Positions 33,751 to 44,460 of a DNA stretch of 64,000 nt are shown one piece after another. The position numbers and the translations under genes are program-made. Source of the stretch: Pleurodeles waltl (Eukaryota > Chordata > Amphibia > Caudata > Salamandridae). The stretch lies in NCBI RefSeq assembly GCF_031143425.1, contig NC_090445.1, positions 819,614,817 through 819,678,816 of the forward strand. Reading direction: 5' to 3'. The notes beneath the pieces were generated by a model. That model saw nothing but the letters and a program-made list of their open reading frames with translations, ran no database searches and was not told where the DNA came from. The number at the start of each line of letters is the position of its first letter. Position 1 is the first letter of the stretch.

Positions 33751-35080
33751 GTTGGATAATGGCTAGGACCCATGCGTCCGTAGTTATGTTTTCCCAGTTG
33801 TGGTAATATGCGGTAAGTCTACCCCCCACTGGTGTTGAGTGGTGGGGGTTTGTGACATTGAAGTCACTATTTGTTTTGTGGAGTTTTTGGGCTCTGGAAT
33901 TTCCCTCCTGTCTTTGGGAACTGTCCACCCCTATATGTTCCTCGAAAACCTCCTCTTTGATACTGGCCCTGATATGTGGGTCTGGCTTGTGATGTGGAAG
34001 GCTCTGTGGTTTGGGAACAAAACCCCCCCTAAAGTGCAGCTTTCTAAAAGTGCCTCTGCTCTGTGGGGAGTAGAGTGCACCCATGGCTTTGGCCGTATCC
34101 GTGTTTTTTTTTAGTTTTTCTATTGCCGTATCCACCTCCGGCCCAAACAATTGTTCTTGGTTGAACGGCATATTCAGCACAGCCTGCTGGATTTCAGGCT
34201 TAAAACCGGAGCTCCGTAACCATGCGTGCCTACGAATGGTTACTGCAGTGTTCACTGTCCTTGCCGCCGTGTCTGCTGAATCCATAGCCGACCTTATTTG
34301 GTTGTTCGAGATAGTTTGTCCTTCCTCAACAACCTGTTGGGCACGTTTTTGGTACTCCTTGGGAAGGTGCTGAACGAGATGTAGCTTTTCATCCCAATGT
34401 GCCCTGTTGTATCGAGCCAGTAGAGCCTGGGAATTGGCAATCCGCCACTGATTGGCTGCCTGTGCTGTCACCCTCTTGCCTGCTGCATCAAATTTCCGAC
34501 TTTCTTTGTCGGGCGGGGGTGCGTCCCCTGAGGATTGGGAGTTCGCCCTCTTCCAGGCTGCTCCCACTACCACCGAATCAGGAGTTAATTGTTGTGTGAT
34601 AAACACAGGGTCCGTTGGGGGAGGTTTATATTTCTTCTCCACCCTAGGCGTGATGGCTCTGCCTTTTACCTGGTCCTGGAACACTTGTTTGGCATGTTTT
34701 AACATGCCTGGCAGCATTGGCAAACTTTGGTATGAGCTGTGAGTGGATGCCAATGTGTTAAACAAAAAGTCTTCCTCTATGGGCTCTGCATGCATTGCTA
34801 CATTATGAAATGCAGCTGCCCTTGAAACCACCTGCATATATGCAGTGCTGTCCTCAGGTGGTGACAGCCTAGCCGGGTAGCAATCGGGACTACTGTCTGA
34901 GACCGATGCATCATACAAGTCCCATGCATACGGGTCATCTTGCATCATCCCAGGGTGTGTTGGCGACTGCATCATTGGGGGTGTCGCTACCGGGGACAGG
35001 TGTGGCGAATGCGATGGAGATTTCTGTGGCGAGAACCTTCGTGGTGTTTTGTCTTTAGCCACTTTCGCTTTTGGCTGCAT
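33662..35080 (-). CDS. DIRS-B1 gag main domain, open over 472 codons
   Basis: This is the longest open frame in the window. Residues about 1-60 are Ser/Pro-rich (RRFSPQKSPSHSPHLSPV). The conserved gag core follows with DFLFNTLASTHSSYQSLPML (about 125-145), DPVFITQQLTPDSVVVGAAW (about 180-200), PPPDKESRKFDAAGKRV and helical segments up to AMDSADTAARTVNTAVTIRR. A basic, Gly-rich part is near residues 360-375. The end (GGRLTAYYHNWENITTDAWV) is the start of the RT region. The last 20 or so residues come from the neighbouring inverted fragment. Upstream gag is in the same frame but separated by a stop at 35129, so this is probably not the full start. No host function is implied. Confidence 0.7.
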   Translation of the reverse strand: MQPKAKVAKDKTPRRFSPQKSPSHSPHLSPVATPPMMQSPTHPGMMQDDPYAWDLYDASVSDSSPDCYPARLSPPEDSTAYMQVVSRAAAFHNVAMHAEPIEEDFLFNTLASTHSSYQSLPMLPGMLKHAKQVFQDQVKGRAITPRVEKKYKPPPTDPVFITQQLTPDSVVVGAAWKRANSQSSGDAPPPDKESRKFDAAGKRVTAQAANQWRIANSQALLARYNRAHWDEKLHLVQHLPKEYQKRAQQVVEEGQTISNNQIRSAMDSADTAARTVNTAVTIRRHAWLRSSGFKPEIQQAVLNMPFNQEQLFGPEVDTAIEKLKKNTDTAKAMGALYSPQSRGTFRKLHFRGGFVPKPQSLPHHKPDPHIRASIKEEVFEEHIGVDSSQRQEGNSRAQKLHKTNSDFNVTNPHHSTPVGGRLTAYYHNWENITTDAWVLAIIQHGYCIEFVTMSCSRFSSLFNDLHTFLCKV

Positions 35081-35131
35081 TTCCGTCTCCTGGAAAGCTA
35101 GCTTTCGCTTGATTTTTATTGGGGGAAGAGT

Positions 35132-35837
35132 TTAGATTTTCCCCGTGTCCTTTTGTATGTGCAGCCTTCTCTGGGTATGGTCAGGCTCTCCCATTCCCAG
35201 TTCTTGTTCAAATCTGTGCCCTTGCAACTGACTTGAAAGGCCTTGCTCTTCTGTATAGGAGCCTGGTTTTGGCTCCGAGGCTGCATGTTTCGGCACCAAA
35301 GCTTTTTGTACAGTCTTTTTCAGCTCCGAGGAAACCTTCTTGACTTTTGGGGTGCCGAACTCTCGGTGCCGAGATTGTTCGGAGCCGGTATCTCGACCGG
35401 AGTCGGATGTCTTCGGCTGCTGGGAGGCCTTTTTCGGTGCCGATGTTTGGTCACCGTGTTTTCGGTTTAAGCCATGGCCTGTTGGCGGTGGCATCCCCTT
35501 GGCCTTTATTATTTTTGAGTGAGTCTGCCGGGGCTGGTTTACTTACAGTTTGTTGCTGCGTCTTCGGCTGCTCACTTTCGGACTCGTCCGAGTCCGAATC
35601 TCGAATGGAGAATCTCTCCTCTTCCTCGACGTCGATCTGCTCGGTCGGTATTGACGCCATCTGGAGTCTTCGAGCTCTTCGATCTCGTAGTGTTTCCTTG
35701 GATCGAAATGCCTGACAAGCCTTGCAAGTATCCTCTTTGTGTTCTGGAGACAAACACAGATTACAGACCAAGTGTTGGTCTGTATAAGGATACTTTGCGT
35801 GGCAGTTGGGGCAGAAGCGGAAGGGGGTCCGGTCCAT
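35132..35837 (-). pseudogene. DIRS-B1 gag N-terminal part with zinc fingers
   Basis: The frame 35837-35451 starts MDRTPFRFCPNCHAKYPYTD and continues HLVCNLCLSPEHKEDTC then KACQAF. This array of CxxC, HxxC, CxxC and CxxxxHxxxxC spacings is the zinc-binding start of DIRS gag. The acidic IDVEEEERF part follows. A frameshift near 35470 moves the reading to 35494-35132, which ends at a stop 50 bases before the open 472-codon frame. The ATG at 35837 is the likely natural start. Confidence 0.65.
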
Positions 35838-36039
35838 GAGGTTTGAAGATGGATGCGGTCGGGCGGACCAGGCCCCGCTGGAGAGTGGAAGCCCCGAAGC
35901 CCGCCGGAGCGCTTCTTTCTTCGGTGTCGATGTGCTAACACTAAATCGGTACCGAGCGCGAACAAAACCGTCGAATTTTCTGATAACTAACTAACTTTTC
36001 CTAATCTAAATACGGAGCGAAGAGGAACACGTCCGAACC

Positions 36040-36232
36040 TGATGGCGGAAAGAAAACAATCTAAGATGGAGTCAACACCCATGCGCAATGGAGCCGAAAG
36101 GGAGGAGTCCCTCGGTCTCGTGACTCGAAAAGACTTCTTTGAAGAAAAACAACTTGTAACACTCCGAGCCCAACACTAGATGGCAGGATAGTGCACAGCA
36201 TGTGTATCTGCAGCTACACATGCCATCGACCA
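36040..36232. repeat. DIRS-B1 5' terminus
   Basis: Nearly identical to the B2 terminus at 41290-41490, and inverted relative to the B2 left terminus at 36280-36400. Confidence 0.7.
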
Positions 36233-36599
36233 TATGTATATATAGATGTAGATAGATATGTAAAATTTTACCCTGTTGTTTTTTTATGAAGTTGTTTTTC
36301 TTATGAAGAAGATTTCGAGTCACAAGCTATAGTAACTCCACTCATTCCTCATAATATGCATGGGCATCTACTCCATTGTTAGATTATTCTTTCCGCCCAA
36401 AGGCTGAGGATGTAGATGGATCATAGAGGTACAGAAAAGATGACAATGTGAAAGAATAATATATGCAAAAGATAAGTGTCTGTAACATCCATAGGCTTCT
36501 AGGGAGGACAGTAGGCACTACATGTCACAGATGCCTACAGGGTAAACATTTTCCATTCATGGCATTGGTAGCTGTAGATACACACGCTGAGCATAGACT

Positions 36600-37260
36600 G
36601 TAAATCAGTACTCCCATATAGGGGTGGCTAGCCTGAGGATGTTGCAAAAGACTGGAAAAATGTGCCTAAAGCAGCCTGGCGAACTCTAGCTTGTTGGCAT
36701 GCTAAAACATCCACACAGTTATGTTTAGTAAAAGTGCGGGGAGTAGGCCAAGTAGCTGCTTTACAGATGTCAGCTATAGAAATATTACCAAAGTAAACTA
36801 TAGTGCCTCCTTTTATGCAAGTGGAGGGGAGTCTGGAAGAAATAAGCAAAGGACTTTTTGATTTGGCATAACATGTTTGTAAATGTTTGATCAACCAGCA
36901 TGTTAGTCCTGCTTTGCCCAGAGCACAGCCTTTATGTGATGTGGAGAAAGAAACAAAAAACGGTTGTGTCGTTCAGAAGAAGTTTGTGCTGTCAATATAA
37001 TACATAAGTGTTCTTTTGCCATCTAAGGTATGAAGAGCTTGTTCTGCTATTGACTGTGGAAGTGAGAAGAAAGCAGGCAGTTCTATAGTTTTATTAAGGT
37101 AGATACTACGGATCACCTTAGGAAGGAACCTGGGGTTCGTCCAGAAGACAACCCTATTGTGGTGAACATGGTAAAAAGGTTCTCCCAGCTCCGTGGTAGA
37201 TTTACTGCCTCTTCTAAAGTCAATTTTCTCTTTGGAGGAACAGTGTCCTCTGCCTAAGGA
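36600..37260 (-). pseudogene. DIRS-B2 recombinase, catalytic tyrosine replaced
   Basis: The open frame 36894-36628 reads IVYFGNISIADICKAATWPT then PRTFTKHNCVDVLACQQARV. This is colinear with A1 LDICQAAMWASLHTFAKHYC. The nucleophile Tyr of the KHY motif is Asn here, so strand cleavage is impossible. The N-terminal part continues to about 37260 in other frames (minus-strand core NKTIELPAFF near 37090). Confidence 0.65.
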
Positions 37261-37561
37261 GCGGGCTTAGCTGGAATTCAACCAGTCTCAGGATGAATAT
37301 GTATATGCTGTTGCCTGGCACTGAGTTCCTCCTCAAGGTGCTGGAGGATAGGCTGATCCTCGGAAGTGGATGTACCCCTGTACGTCAACTTACTCAGAGC
37401 TCAGGATGTCTGTTGGCCTGCAGTCACCGAGCCGTTTTTCGGATCCAAAGGCCTGGACTCCGAGAGTGGCCTTGTGGGTGTCTATAATGCTGGAACCAAA
37501 GACCTAGATGAAGTTGAATGGCTGGATGCTTCAATGCCAAGAGTTGAGCACACATGAACTC

Positions 37562-40500
37562 TGTAGGAGGCAGGACTGGCTTGTAGTGAGTACCAAGGGG
37601 TACTTACACGTTGCACCAGGCCCAGTTATCCCTTATTAGTGTATAGGGTGTCTAGCAGCTTAGGCTGATAGATAATGGTAGCTTAGCAGAGCAGCTTAAG
37701 CTGAACTAGGAGACGAGTGAAGCTCCTACAGTACCACTAGTGTCATATGCACAATATCATAAGAAAACACAATACACCGATATACTAAAAATAAAGGTAC
37801 TTTATTTTTATGACAATATCCCAAAGTATCTCAGTGAGTACCCTCAGTATGAGGATAGCAAATATACACAAGATATATGTACACAATACCAAAAATATGC
37901 AGTATAGTATTAGAAAACAGTGCAAACAATGTATAGTTACAATAGGATGCAATGGGGACACATAGGAATAGGGGCAACACAAACCATATACTCCAAAAGT
38001 GGAATGCGAACCACGAATGGACCCCAAACCTATGTGACCTTGTAGAGGGTCGCTGGGACTGTAAGAAAACAGTGAGGGTTAGAAAAATAGCCCACCCCAA
38101 GACCCTGAAAAGTGAGTGCAAAGTGCACTAAAGTTCCCCAAAGAGCACAGAAGTCGTGATAGGGGAATTCTGCAGGAAAGACACAAATCAGCAATGCAAC
38201 AATGATGGATTTCCAAACGAGGGTACCTGTGGAACAAGGGGACCAAGTCCAAAAGTCACAAGTAAGTCGGAGATGGGCAGATGCCCAGGAAATGCCAGCT
38301 GTGGGTGCAAAGAAGCTGCTACTGGACAGTAGAAGCTGAAGATTCTGCAAGAACGACAAGGGCTAGAGACTTCCCCTTTGGAGGATGGATGCCCCACGCT
38401 GTGAAGAGTTGTGCAGAAGTGTTTTCCTGGAGAAAGACTGCAAACAAGCCTTGCTAGCTGCAAGTCGTGCATTTACGGTTTTCGGATGCTGCTGTGGCCC
38501 AGGAGGGACCAGGATGTCGCCAATTGTGTCCGGGGACAGAAGGGGCACCCAGCAGGACGAGGAGCCCTCTCAGAAGCAGGCAGCATCCGCAAAAGTGCCG
38601 GAACAGGCACTACAAAGAGGAGTGAAATGGTGCTCACCTGAAGTTACACAAAGGAGTCCCACGTCGCCGGAAGACAACTCAGGAGGTCGTGCAATGCAGG
38701 TTAGAGTGCCGTGGACCCAGGCTTGGCTGTGCACAAAGGATTTCCACTGGAAGTGCACAGAGGCCAGAGTAGCTGCAAAAGTTGTGGTTCCCAGCAATGC
38801 AGTCTGGCGTGGGGAGGCAAGGACTTACCTGCACCAAACTTGGACTGAAGAGTCACTGGACTGTGGGAGTCACTTGGACAGAGTTGCTGGATTCAAGGGA
38901 CCTCGCTCGTCGTGCTGAGAGGAGACCCAGGGTACCGGTGATGCAGTTCTTTGGTGCCTGCGGTTGCAGGGGGACGATTCCGTCGACCCACGGGAGATTT
39001 CTTCGGAGCTTCTAGTGCAGAGAGGAGGCAGACTACCCACACAGCATGCACCACCAGGAAAGCAGTCGAGAAGGTGGCAGGATCAGCGTTACAGAGTTGC
39101 AGTAGTCGTCTTCGCTACTTTGTTGCAGTTTTGCAGGCTTCCAGCGCGGTCAGCAGTCGATTCCTTGGCAGAAGGTGAAGAGAGAGATGCAGAGGAACTC
39201 TGATGAGCTCTTGCATTCGTTATCTAAGGAATTCCCCAAAGCATAGACCCTAAATAGCCAGAAAAGAGGGTTTGGCTACTTAGGAGAGAAGATAGGCTAG
39301 CAACACCTGAAGGAGCCTATCAGAAGGAGTCTCTGACGTCGCCTGCTGGCACTGGCCACTCAGAGCAGTCCAGTGTGCCAGCAGCACCTCTGTTTCCAAG
39401 ATGGCAGAGGTCTGGAGCACACTGGAGGAGCTCTGGGCACCTCCCAGGGGAGGTGCAGGTCAGGGGAGTGGTCACTCCCCTTTCCTTTGTCCAGTTTCGC
39501 ACCAGAGCAGGGCTGAGGGGTCCCTGAACCGGTGTAGACTGGCTTATGCAGAAATGGGCACCATGTGTGCCCATAAAAGCATTTCCAGAGGCTGGGGGAG
39601 GCTACTCCTCCCCTGCCTTCACACCATTTTCCAAAGGGAGAGGGTGTAACACCCTCTCTCTGAGGAAGTCCTTTGTTCTGCCTTCCCGGGCCAAGCCTGG
39701 CTGGACCCCAGGAGGGCAGAAACCTGTCTGAGGGGTTGGCAGTAGCAGCAGCTGCAGTGAAGCCCCCGAAAAGGCAGTTTGTCAGTACCCGGGTCTGTGC
39801 TACAGACCCGTGGGATCATGGGATTGTACCAACAATGCCAGGATGGCATAGAGGGGGCAATTCCATGATCATAGACACGTTACATGGCCATATTCGGAGT
39901 TACCATTGTGAAGCTACACAGAGGTAGTGACCTATATGTAGTGCACGCGTGTAATGGTGTCCCTGCACTCACAAAGTCCGGGGAATTGGCCCTGAACAAT
40001 GTGGGGGCACCTTGGCTAGTGCCAGGGTGCCCACACACTAATTAACTTAGCACCCAAGCTTTACCAGGGAAAGGGTAGACATATAGATGACTTATAAGTT
40101 ACTTAAGTGCAGTGTAAAATGGCTGTGAAATAACGTGGACGTTATTTCACTCAGGCTGCAGTGGCAGGCCTGTGTAAGAATTGTCAGAGCTCCCTATGGG
40201 TGGCAAAAGAAATGCTGCAGCCCATAGGGATCTCCTGGAACCCCAATACCCTGGGTACCTCAGTACCATATACTAGGGAACTATAAGGGTGTTCCAGTAT
40301 GCCAATGTAAATTGGTGAAATTGGTCACTAGCCTGTTAGTGACAATTTGTAAAGAGAGAGCATAACCACTTAGGTTCTGATTAGCAGAGCCTCAGTGAGA
40401 GAGTTAGGCATCACACAGGGAACACATACCTATAGGTCACAAACTTATGAGCACTGGGGTCCTGACTAGCAGGGTCCCAGTGACACATAACAAACATACT

Positions 40501-40638
40501 GAAAACATAGGGTTTTCACTATGAGCACTGGGCCCTGGCTAGCAGGATCCCAGTGAGACAGTGAAAACACCCTGACTTACACTCACAAACAGGCCAAAAG
40601 TGGGGGTAACAAGGCTAGAAAGAGGTTACTTTCTCACA
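37562..40638 (-). mobile_element. 3.1 kb TG...CA repeat, solo-LTR-like (LE2)
   Basis: The ends are TGTAGGAGGCAGG and TTACTTTCTCACA. It is flanked by a perfect 5 bp duplication AACTC (37557-37561 and 40639-40643). Its left end matches the reverse complement of the LE1 right end for over 100 bases (for example CAGGCCCAG.TATCCC blocks), and its right end matches the reverse complement of the LE1 left end. It is thus the same family, inverted. A palindromic AAAATAAAGGTACTTTATTTT lies at about 37788. No coding domain is seen. Long solo LTR is the best reading. Confidence 0.65.
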
Positions 40639-40644
40639 AACTCC

Positions 40645-41160
40645 AACTCTGTAGTTCGGTGCTCAACCTGGGATTGTGGCAGTGGTGGACCGGAAGCTAC
40701 ATTGACTGGCCTGTGAGCTCGATGCTCAGCCTCCACCAAGGAGATGCTCAGCTTCTGAGTAGTGTTAAGGGGTGGAGGAGAGATGTTGGTACTCTAGCCT
40801 TCTTCGGAGGTGGACACCATTGACTTTGATGGGTGGCGGGCCATCAACGCTTAAGTTTCTTGTTCCTGAAGGCAGGCCTCACTGAGCAGGAATCCGGTCT
40901 GTCCTGATGGTCCAAGGACAGACAGAGGTTACACATCTGTCATCCAGTTCTTCACTTGCCACTTCAGACAGTATCTGAAAGGAGTCCATTCCATTATGTG
41001 TACATTCTCTTGTGCCGAGCAATGGATGGAGCCCCGGAGGGGCTAGGCCCCATACAGGGCTTTGAAATTGTTCTGCGAGTAAGAAAGGATCTGAGCAGGC
41101 TCAGCGTGAACATCACGTGGCTTCGAACCAGAGCTCAAAAGGAGACGTCTAAACCGGAGC
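40645..41160 (-). pseudogene. DIRS-B2 gag N-terminal remnant
   Basis: The segment between LE2 and the B2 terminus corresponds in position to the B1 gag start. Minus-strand readings give short acidic and Cys-containing pieces but no intact zinc-finger array. It is assigned by position and the flanking terminus rather than by a clear motif. Confidence 0.4.
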
Positions 41161-41289
41161 GGAGAAAAAACAATCAACAATGGAATCAATGCCAATGCGC
41201 ATTAACAGTAACTGGAGTCACTATAACTTGTGACTATAAACACTTCTTTGAAGAAAAACGACCTGCACATGTCCACACCCAACAGGAGT

Positions 41290-41490
41290 ATGTACAAGCG
41301 GAAAGAAAACAATCTAAGATGGAGTCGATGCCCATGAGCAATGGAGCCGAAAAGGAGGAGTCACTCGGTCCCGTGACTCGAAAAGACTTCTTCGAAGAAA
41401 AACAACTTGTAACACTCCGAGCCCAACACTAGATGGCAGGAACAGTGCACAGCATGTTTATCTGCAGCTACACATGCCATCGAACATATA
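41290..41490. repeat. DIRS-B2 right (5') terminus
   Basis: Matches B1 36040-36232 with few differences and is inverted relative to 36280-36400. Confidence 0.7.
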
Positions 41491-42381
41491 TATGCATAGC
41501 TTACGTTTTTTAACAACTTCAAGAAAGAAAAAAAAAATGCCAATCTCCTGCAAGTTATCATGGTGGAAAACCATTCGATTTGGTTCAGAAGTGAATATTC
41601 TGAAAATTTTATTTGCCTGTATTTCCCTACATTCCTGCGGTTTCAAACAACCAAAATGACCATAAAAACAATGTTTCAACTACAATTAACTAATATGTGG
41701 AAATACTACATTAGTGCTCTGTGCAGATCACAATTCCTATGAAAACCCACACGCACTTGGTATTGCCAAACTCAGTACATTCAGGGCAGAATTTCTAATG
41801 TTAGGATTACATGATTTATGTCTATGATAGCTGCAATGAATTACTGACCAGTTTTGCTGAAAGAAGGTAATAATATTCGCATTTGACAGAATAACAATAC
41901 ACATTCCTGCATACTGCTAACATCTTTGGATGGGTGTAATCAAAACAGGCGGAGGTCTTTAGGCAGCCTCATACTAACAGTAGCACTGATGTGTGTAAAG
42001 AGCTGGGCACTGAAAGGGTTAAAGCTCACTTCCCTGAAGAAGTTTTTGTGTCTTCCATGCTTTGAAAGTGACGGATCTGTACTCTTAAGTAACCGGGACT
42101 CACTGCAGCAGTAGGCTTCACGAGGTACATTTCACCTGCTCACTATGCTATTGTTTATCTACATCATTCCAAACTCAAGTACACCGCCGTACATAATGAA
42201 GGAAAGCGCATTAGTCAAGGTGCTATATAAGACCAATCAAACAAAAACTTGCGTTGATAAACAGGAATACACTGAGCTATGAGAGAGAGAGACAGATAAC
42301 TGAATAGCATTTGAAATAAAGACCATTGACTTTTTTTCTAGTATCTGACAAATCGTCTTGATTTCCAGTTGTTTGTGCTAC
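41491..42381. other. SLK intron sequence without recognised feature
   Basis: AT-rich intron; no gene or nameable repeat is seen. A short GA run (42281-42295) is present. Confidence 0.4.
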
Positions 42382-42495
42382 CTTCTTTCTCGGTCTCAGT
42401 TTCTCTCTCCATTCCTTCAATTCCTGGCAATGCTCATCATCCAGCTCCTTGAGCTTCTGGGTTTCGTGTTCAATCAGCAGGTGGCATTTTTCATT
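42382..42495 (-). CDS. SLK: SLK penultimate coding exon
   Basis: This exon encodes 38 residues, [20 protein letters not shown] to [11 protein letters not shown]. The acceptor AG is at 42496-42497 and the donor GT at 42380-42381, giving phase 0 on both sides and 114 bp. The sequence matches the C-terminal coiled coil of vertebrate SLK, which differs from the paralogue STK10 at several positions here. It joins the exon 56186-56311 (ending KELQQLQ) and the terminal exon. The 27.9 kb intron after it is almost entirely transposons. Confidence 0.92.
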
Positions 42496-43035
42496 CTAAA
42501 ACCAAGACAATTATTAGGTTCAAGTTATGTTTTATACCAACATGCATGCACTCTGGAATACTTTTACAGTTTACATTTTATGAGTGTGATTTATTCTATA
42601 CACTACAGATGTTCCACTATGGTGCATCTGTGTTTAGAGGCAAATTTAAAGACTTCCTAAATGGACAAGATTAGTTTTTAATACAAATTTGGAATGCTTT
42701 GCTTAAGAGGCAGCTTTATTTCAACTGTGCGCTCTGCCTCTGGAGGTACCTGCATCGCTCAGACCTTCATGCTCATCTTACACATCACTCCTTGCGCAGC
42801 CTTCCCATCACAGAAGGGCGGGACCAGCAGAACTCTAGAAAAGGATAGGCTCTTGTAACTTGAAAGGAGGTCAGCTACTGGTGCGTTGTGACAGCGCTGC
42901 GCTAAATGCGTAAACTGTGCCATTTGACTGGTGTGCAATTGGTAGCATGTTTTAGGTTTAAGGCCGTTGAGCCTGTGACACTGTCTGTGAAACCAACAAA
43001 ATTACAAAGTTTCTAACGGACATATTGGCTCCCTG
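42496..43035. other. SLK intron sequence without recognised feature
   Basis: No gene or repeat identified. Confidence 0.35.
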
Positions 43036-43039
43036 TTTT

Positions 43040-43460
43040 ATTTTAAGACAAAGGGCCTGATTTATATCTTGGTGGCATGGATGCTACATTGCTTTTTGCG
43101 ACTGAGTTTCTGTATCGCCAAGATTAGGATCCGTGGCCCGATGTAAATGCAGGCAGATCTTTGCTTTAATCATGGCCGAGACTACTCCCGACTCTGCAGT
43201 GCTTAACCCCCTCTGACGGCCTAACAGAGTAAAGGCCGGAGACTGACTTCTAATTACGCCCAAGTAATTTAGATGGGAAGACTTAGAGGCCAGTTTCACT
43301 GCCTGTCACCACCAGAAAATAAAAAAAACTGGGTTTAAGGGGCAGTGAAAAATACAAAATGCTCTCCTCGCTATAGGAGAGGACTCCCATAGCGGGGGAG
43401 CACTGTCTTATTATCAAAAAGAAAATCTTGCTTCGAGATTTTCTTTTTGACAATGCAAAA
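43040..43460. repeat. MITE-like region with stacked hairpins
   Basis: It begins with GGGCCTGATTTATATCTTGG, resembling a Harbinger-type terminus. It contains an imperfect inverted pair (43359-43373 with 43389-43402) and a perfect 15 bp hairpin (43414-43428 with 43436-43450, 7 base loop). No matching second terminus was found. Confidence 0.4.
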
Positions 43461-44460
43461 GAAACAGTTTGCCACATGGCTCAGCCATGCTTGATGAAGC
43501 TGCGCGCCAAACTCCAAAAAGTATCGTCAGGAACCGCTGTGACAGCAGTCCCTGGCAATGTTTTAACTCTATGACCATAAGTACAGGGAAGGAGACCAAA
43601 TCACAGGTTCATTTAACCAGCAGAACAAGCACTGCAGTGATATCAATTGCAATGGCATGGACAATGATCCACTATGTCCCAGATTTTCCAATCATGCGTG
43701 AAAGGTATATGGAGAATACTTTGGTCTATGGCTCTCATGTAAGCTGCCTATGTGAACTGTGCCCAGTAATTGGGAATCTTAGAACAATGCACCCAGTGAT
43801 CAGGGAGGGACCAGCTGAATGGCAAGTGCTCAACTAAGGAGGTTAATCAGACACTTAGATCCTTCCTGCCAATTTAAAGTCAAAAATAAAAATTGCAGGG
43901 AGAACTTATTTTGGCTTCTAGAAGAACAAGGTCTTGCTATGGAACAATTAGTTAAACACAATAGCATCACTGATCTATTTAATGATGATGTTTAACAACC
44001 GAAATGCTTAATTGAAGCTGGACTGGTGATAAAATGCCTCAAGCGCGGCTTGGCAACATTCTTGCCTTGCTTGAAAAATGTCCTTGCCTGCACACCATTA
44101 TTCCCTTACTTTAAAAATGTGCTCATCAATGGTAAGAACAAACCAACTTGGTCCTCACAAAGGGACACTGGACTCCGAAACACAGAACAGACAAGTTAAA
44201 ACAAATGGTAGAAGAGTTTCAATTAATACATTGAATTTCATTTGAACGTTTTAACATCCAAGGGCTTCGAGTAGTGAACCAATATCCCAGATGTGTAAGT
44301 ATCTGCTGTCCAAGTCATAAACTAGAGGGAAAAGAGATTCAGGAAGGAACCCACACAAAATTGTACAGTAAAGTCTGCAAGAAGGTGTCCAAATGCCTTT
44401 ATCGCCCCCAGGTGGTGGTCATGGGATATTGCACCTTGTCGAAGAGGGCAAACAATACAT
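43461..44460. other. SLK intron sequence without recognised feature
   Basis: Open frames up to 122 codons show no known motif and are probably chance. Confidence 0.35.

Larger units (their letters stand above)
33751..36232 (-). mobile_element. DIRS copy B1: 5' terminus and gag only
   Basis: A second DIRS family. The 5' terminus (about 36040-36232) matches the terminus of copy B2 (about 41290-41490) almost base for base, including the phrase AACACTCCGAGCCCAACACT. Gag follows, and the copy is cut at about 33750 just after the start of the RT region. The rest of the element is gone. B1 lies head to tail directly beside B2. Confidence 0.75.
36240..41490 (-). mobile_element. DIRS copy B2, internally deleted, split by a 3.1 kb insert
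   Basis: Inverted termini at 36280-36400 and 41290-41408 share a block reading AAGTTGTTTTTCTT then a GAAGAAG..TTTCGAGTCAC run. Between them lie a recombinase remnant (36600-37260) and a gag remnant (about 40640-41150); RT and RNase H are missing. The insert 37562-40638 splits the body. Without it the copy would be only about 2.2 kb. An ICR-like match to the tip (GTAGCTGTAGATACACAC) is near 36570. Confidence 0.7.

Noticed and set aside
38385..38918. 177-codon plus-strand open frame inside LE2.
   Set aside because: No domain is seen and it is not kept in LE1; it lies in non-coding repeat.
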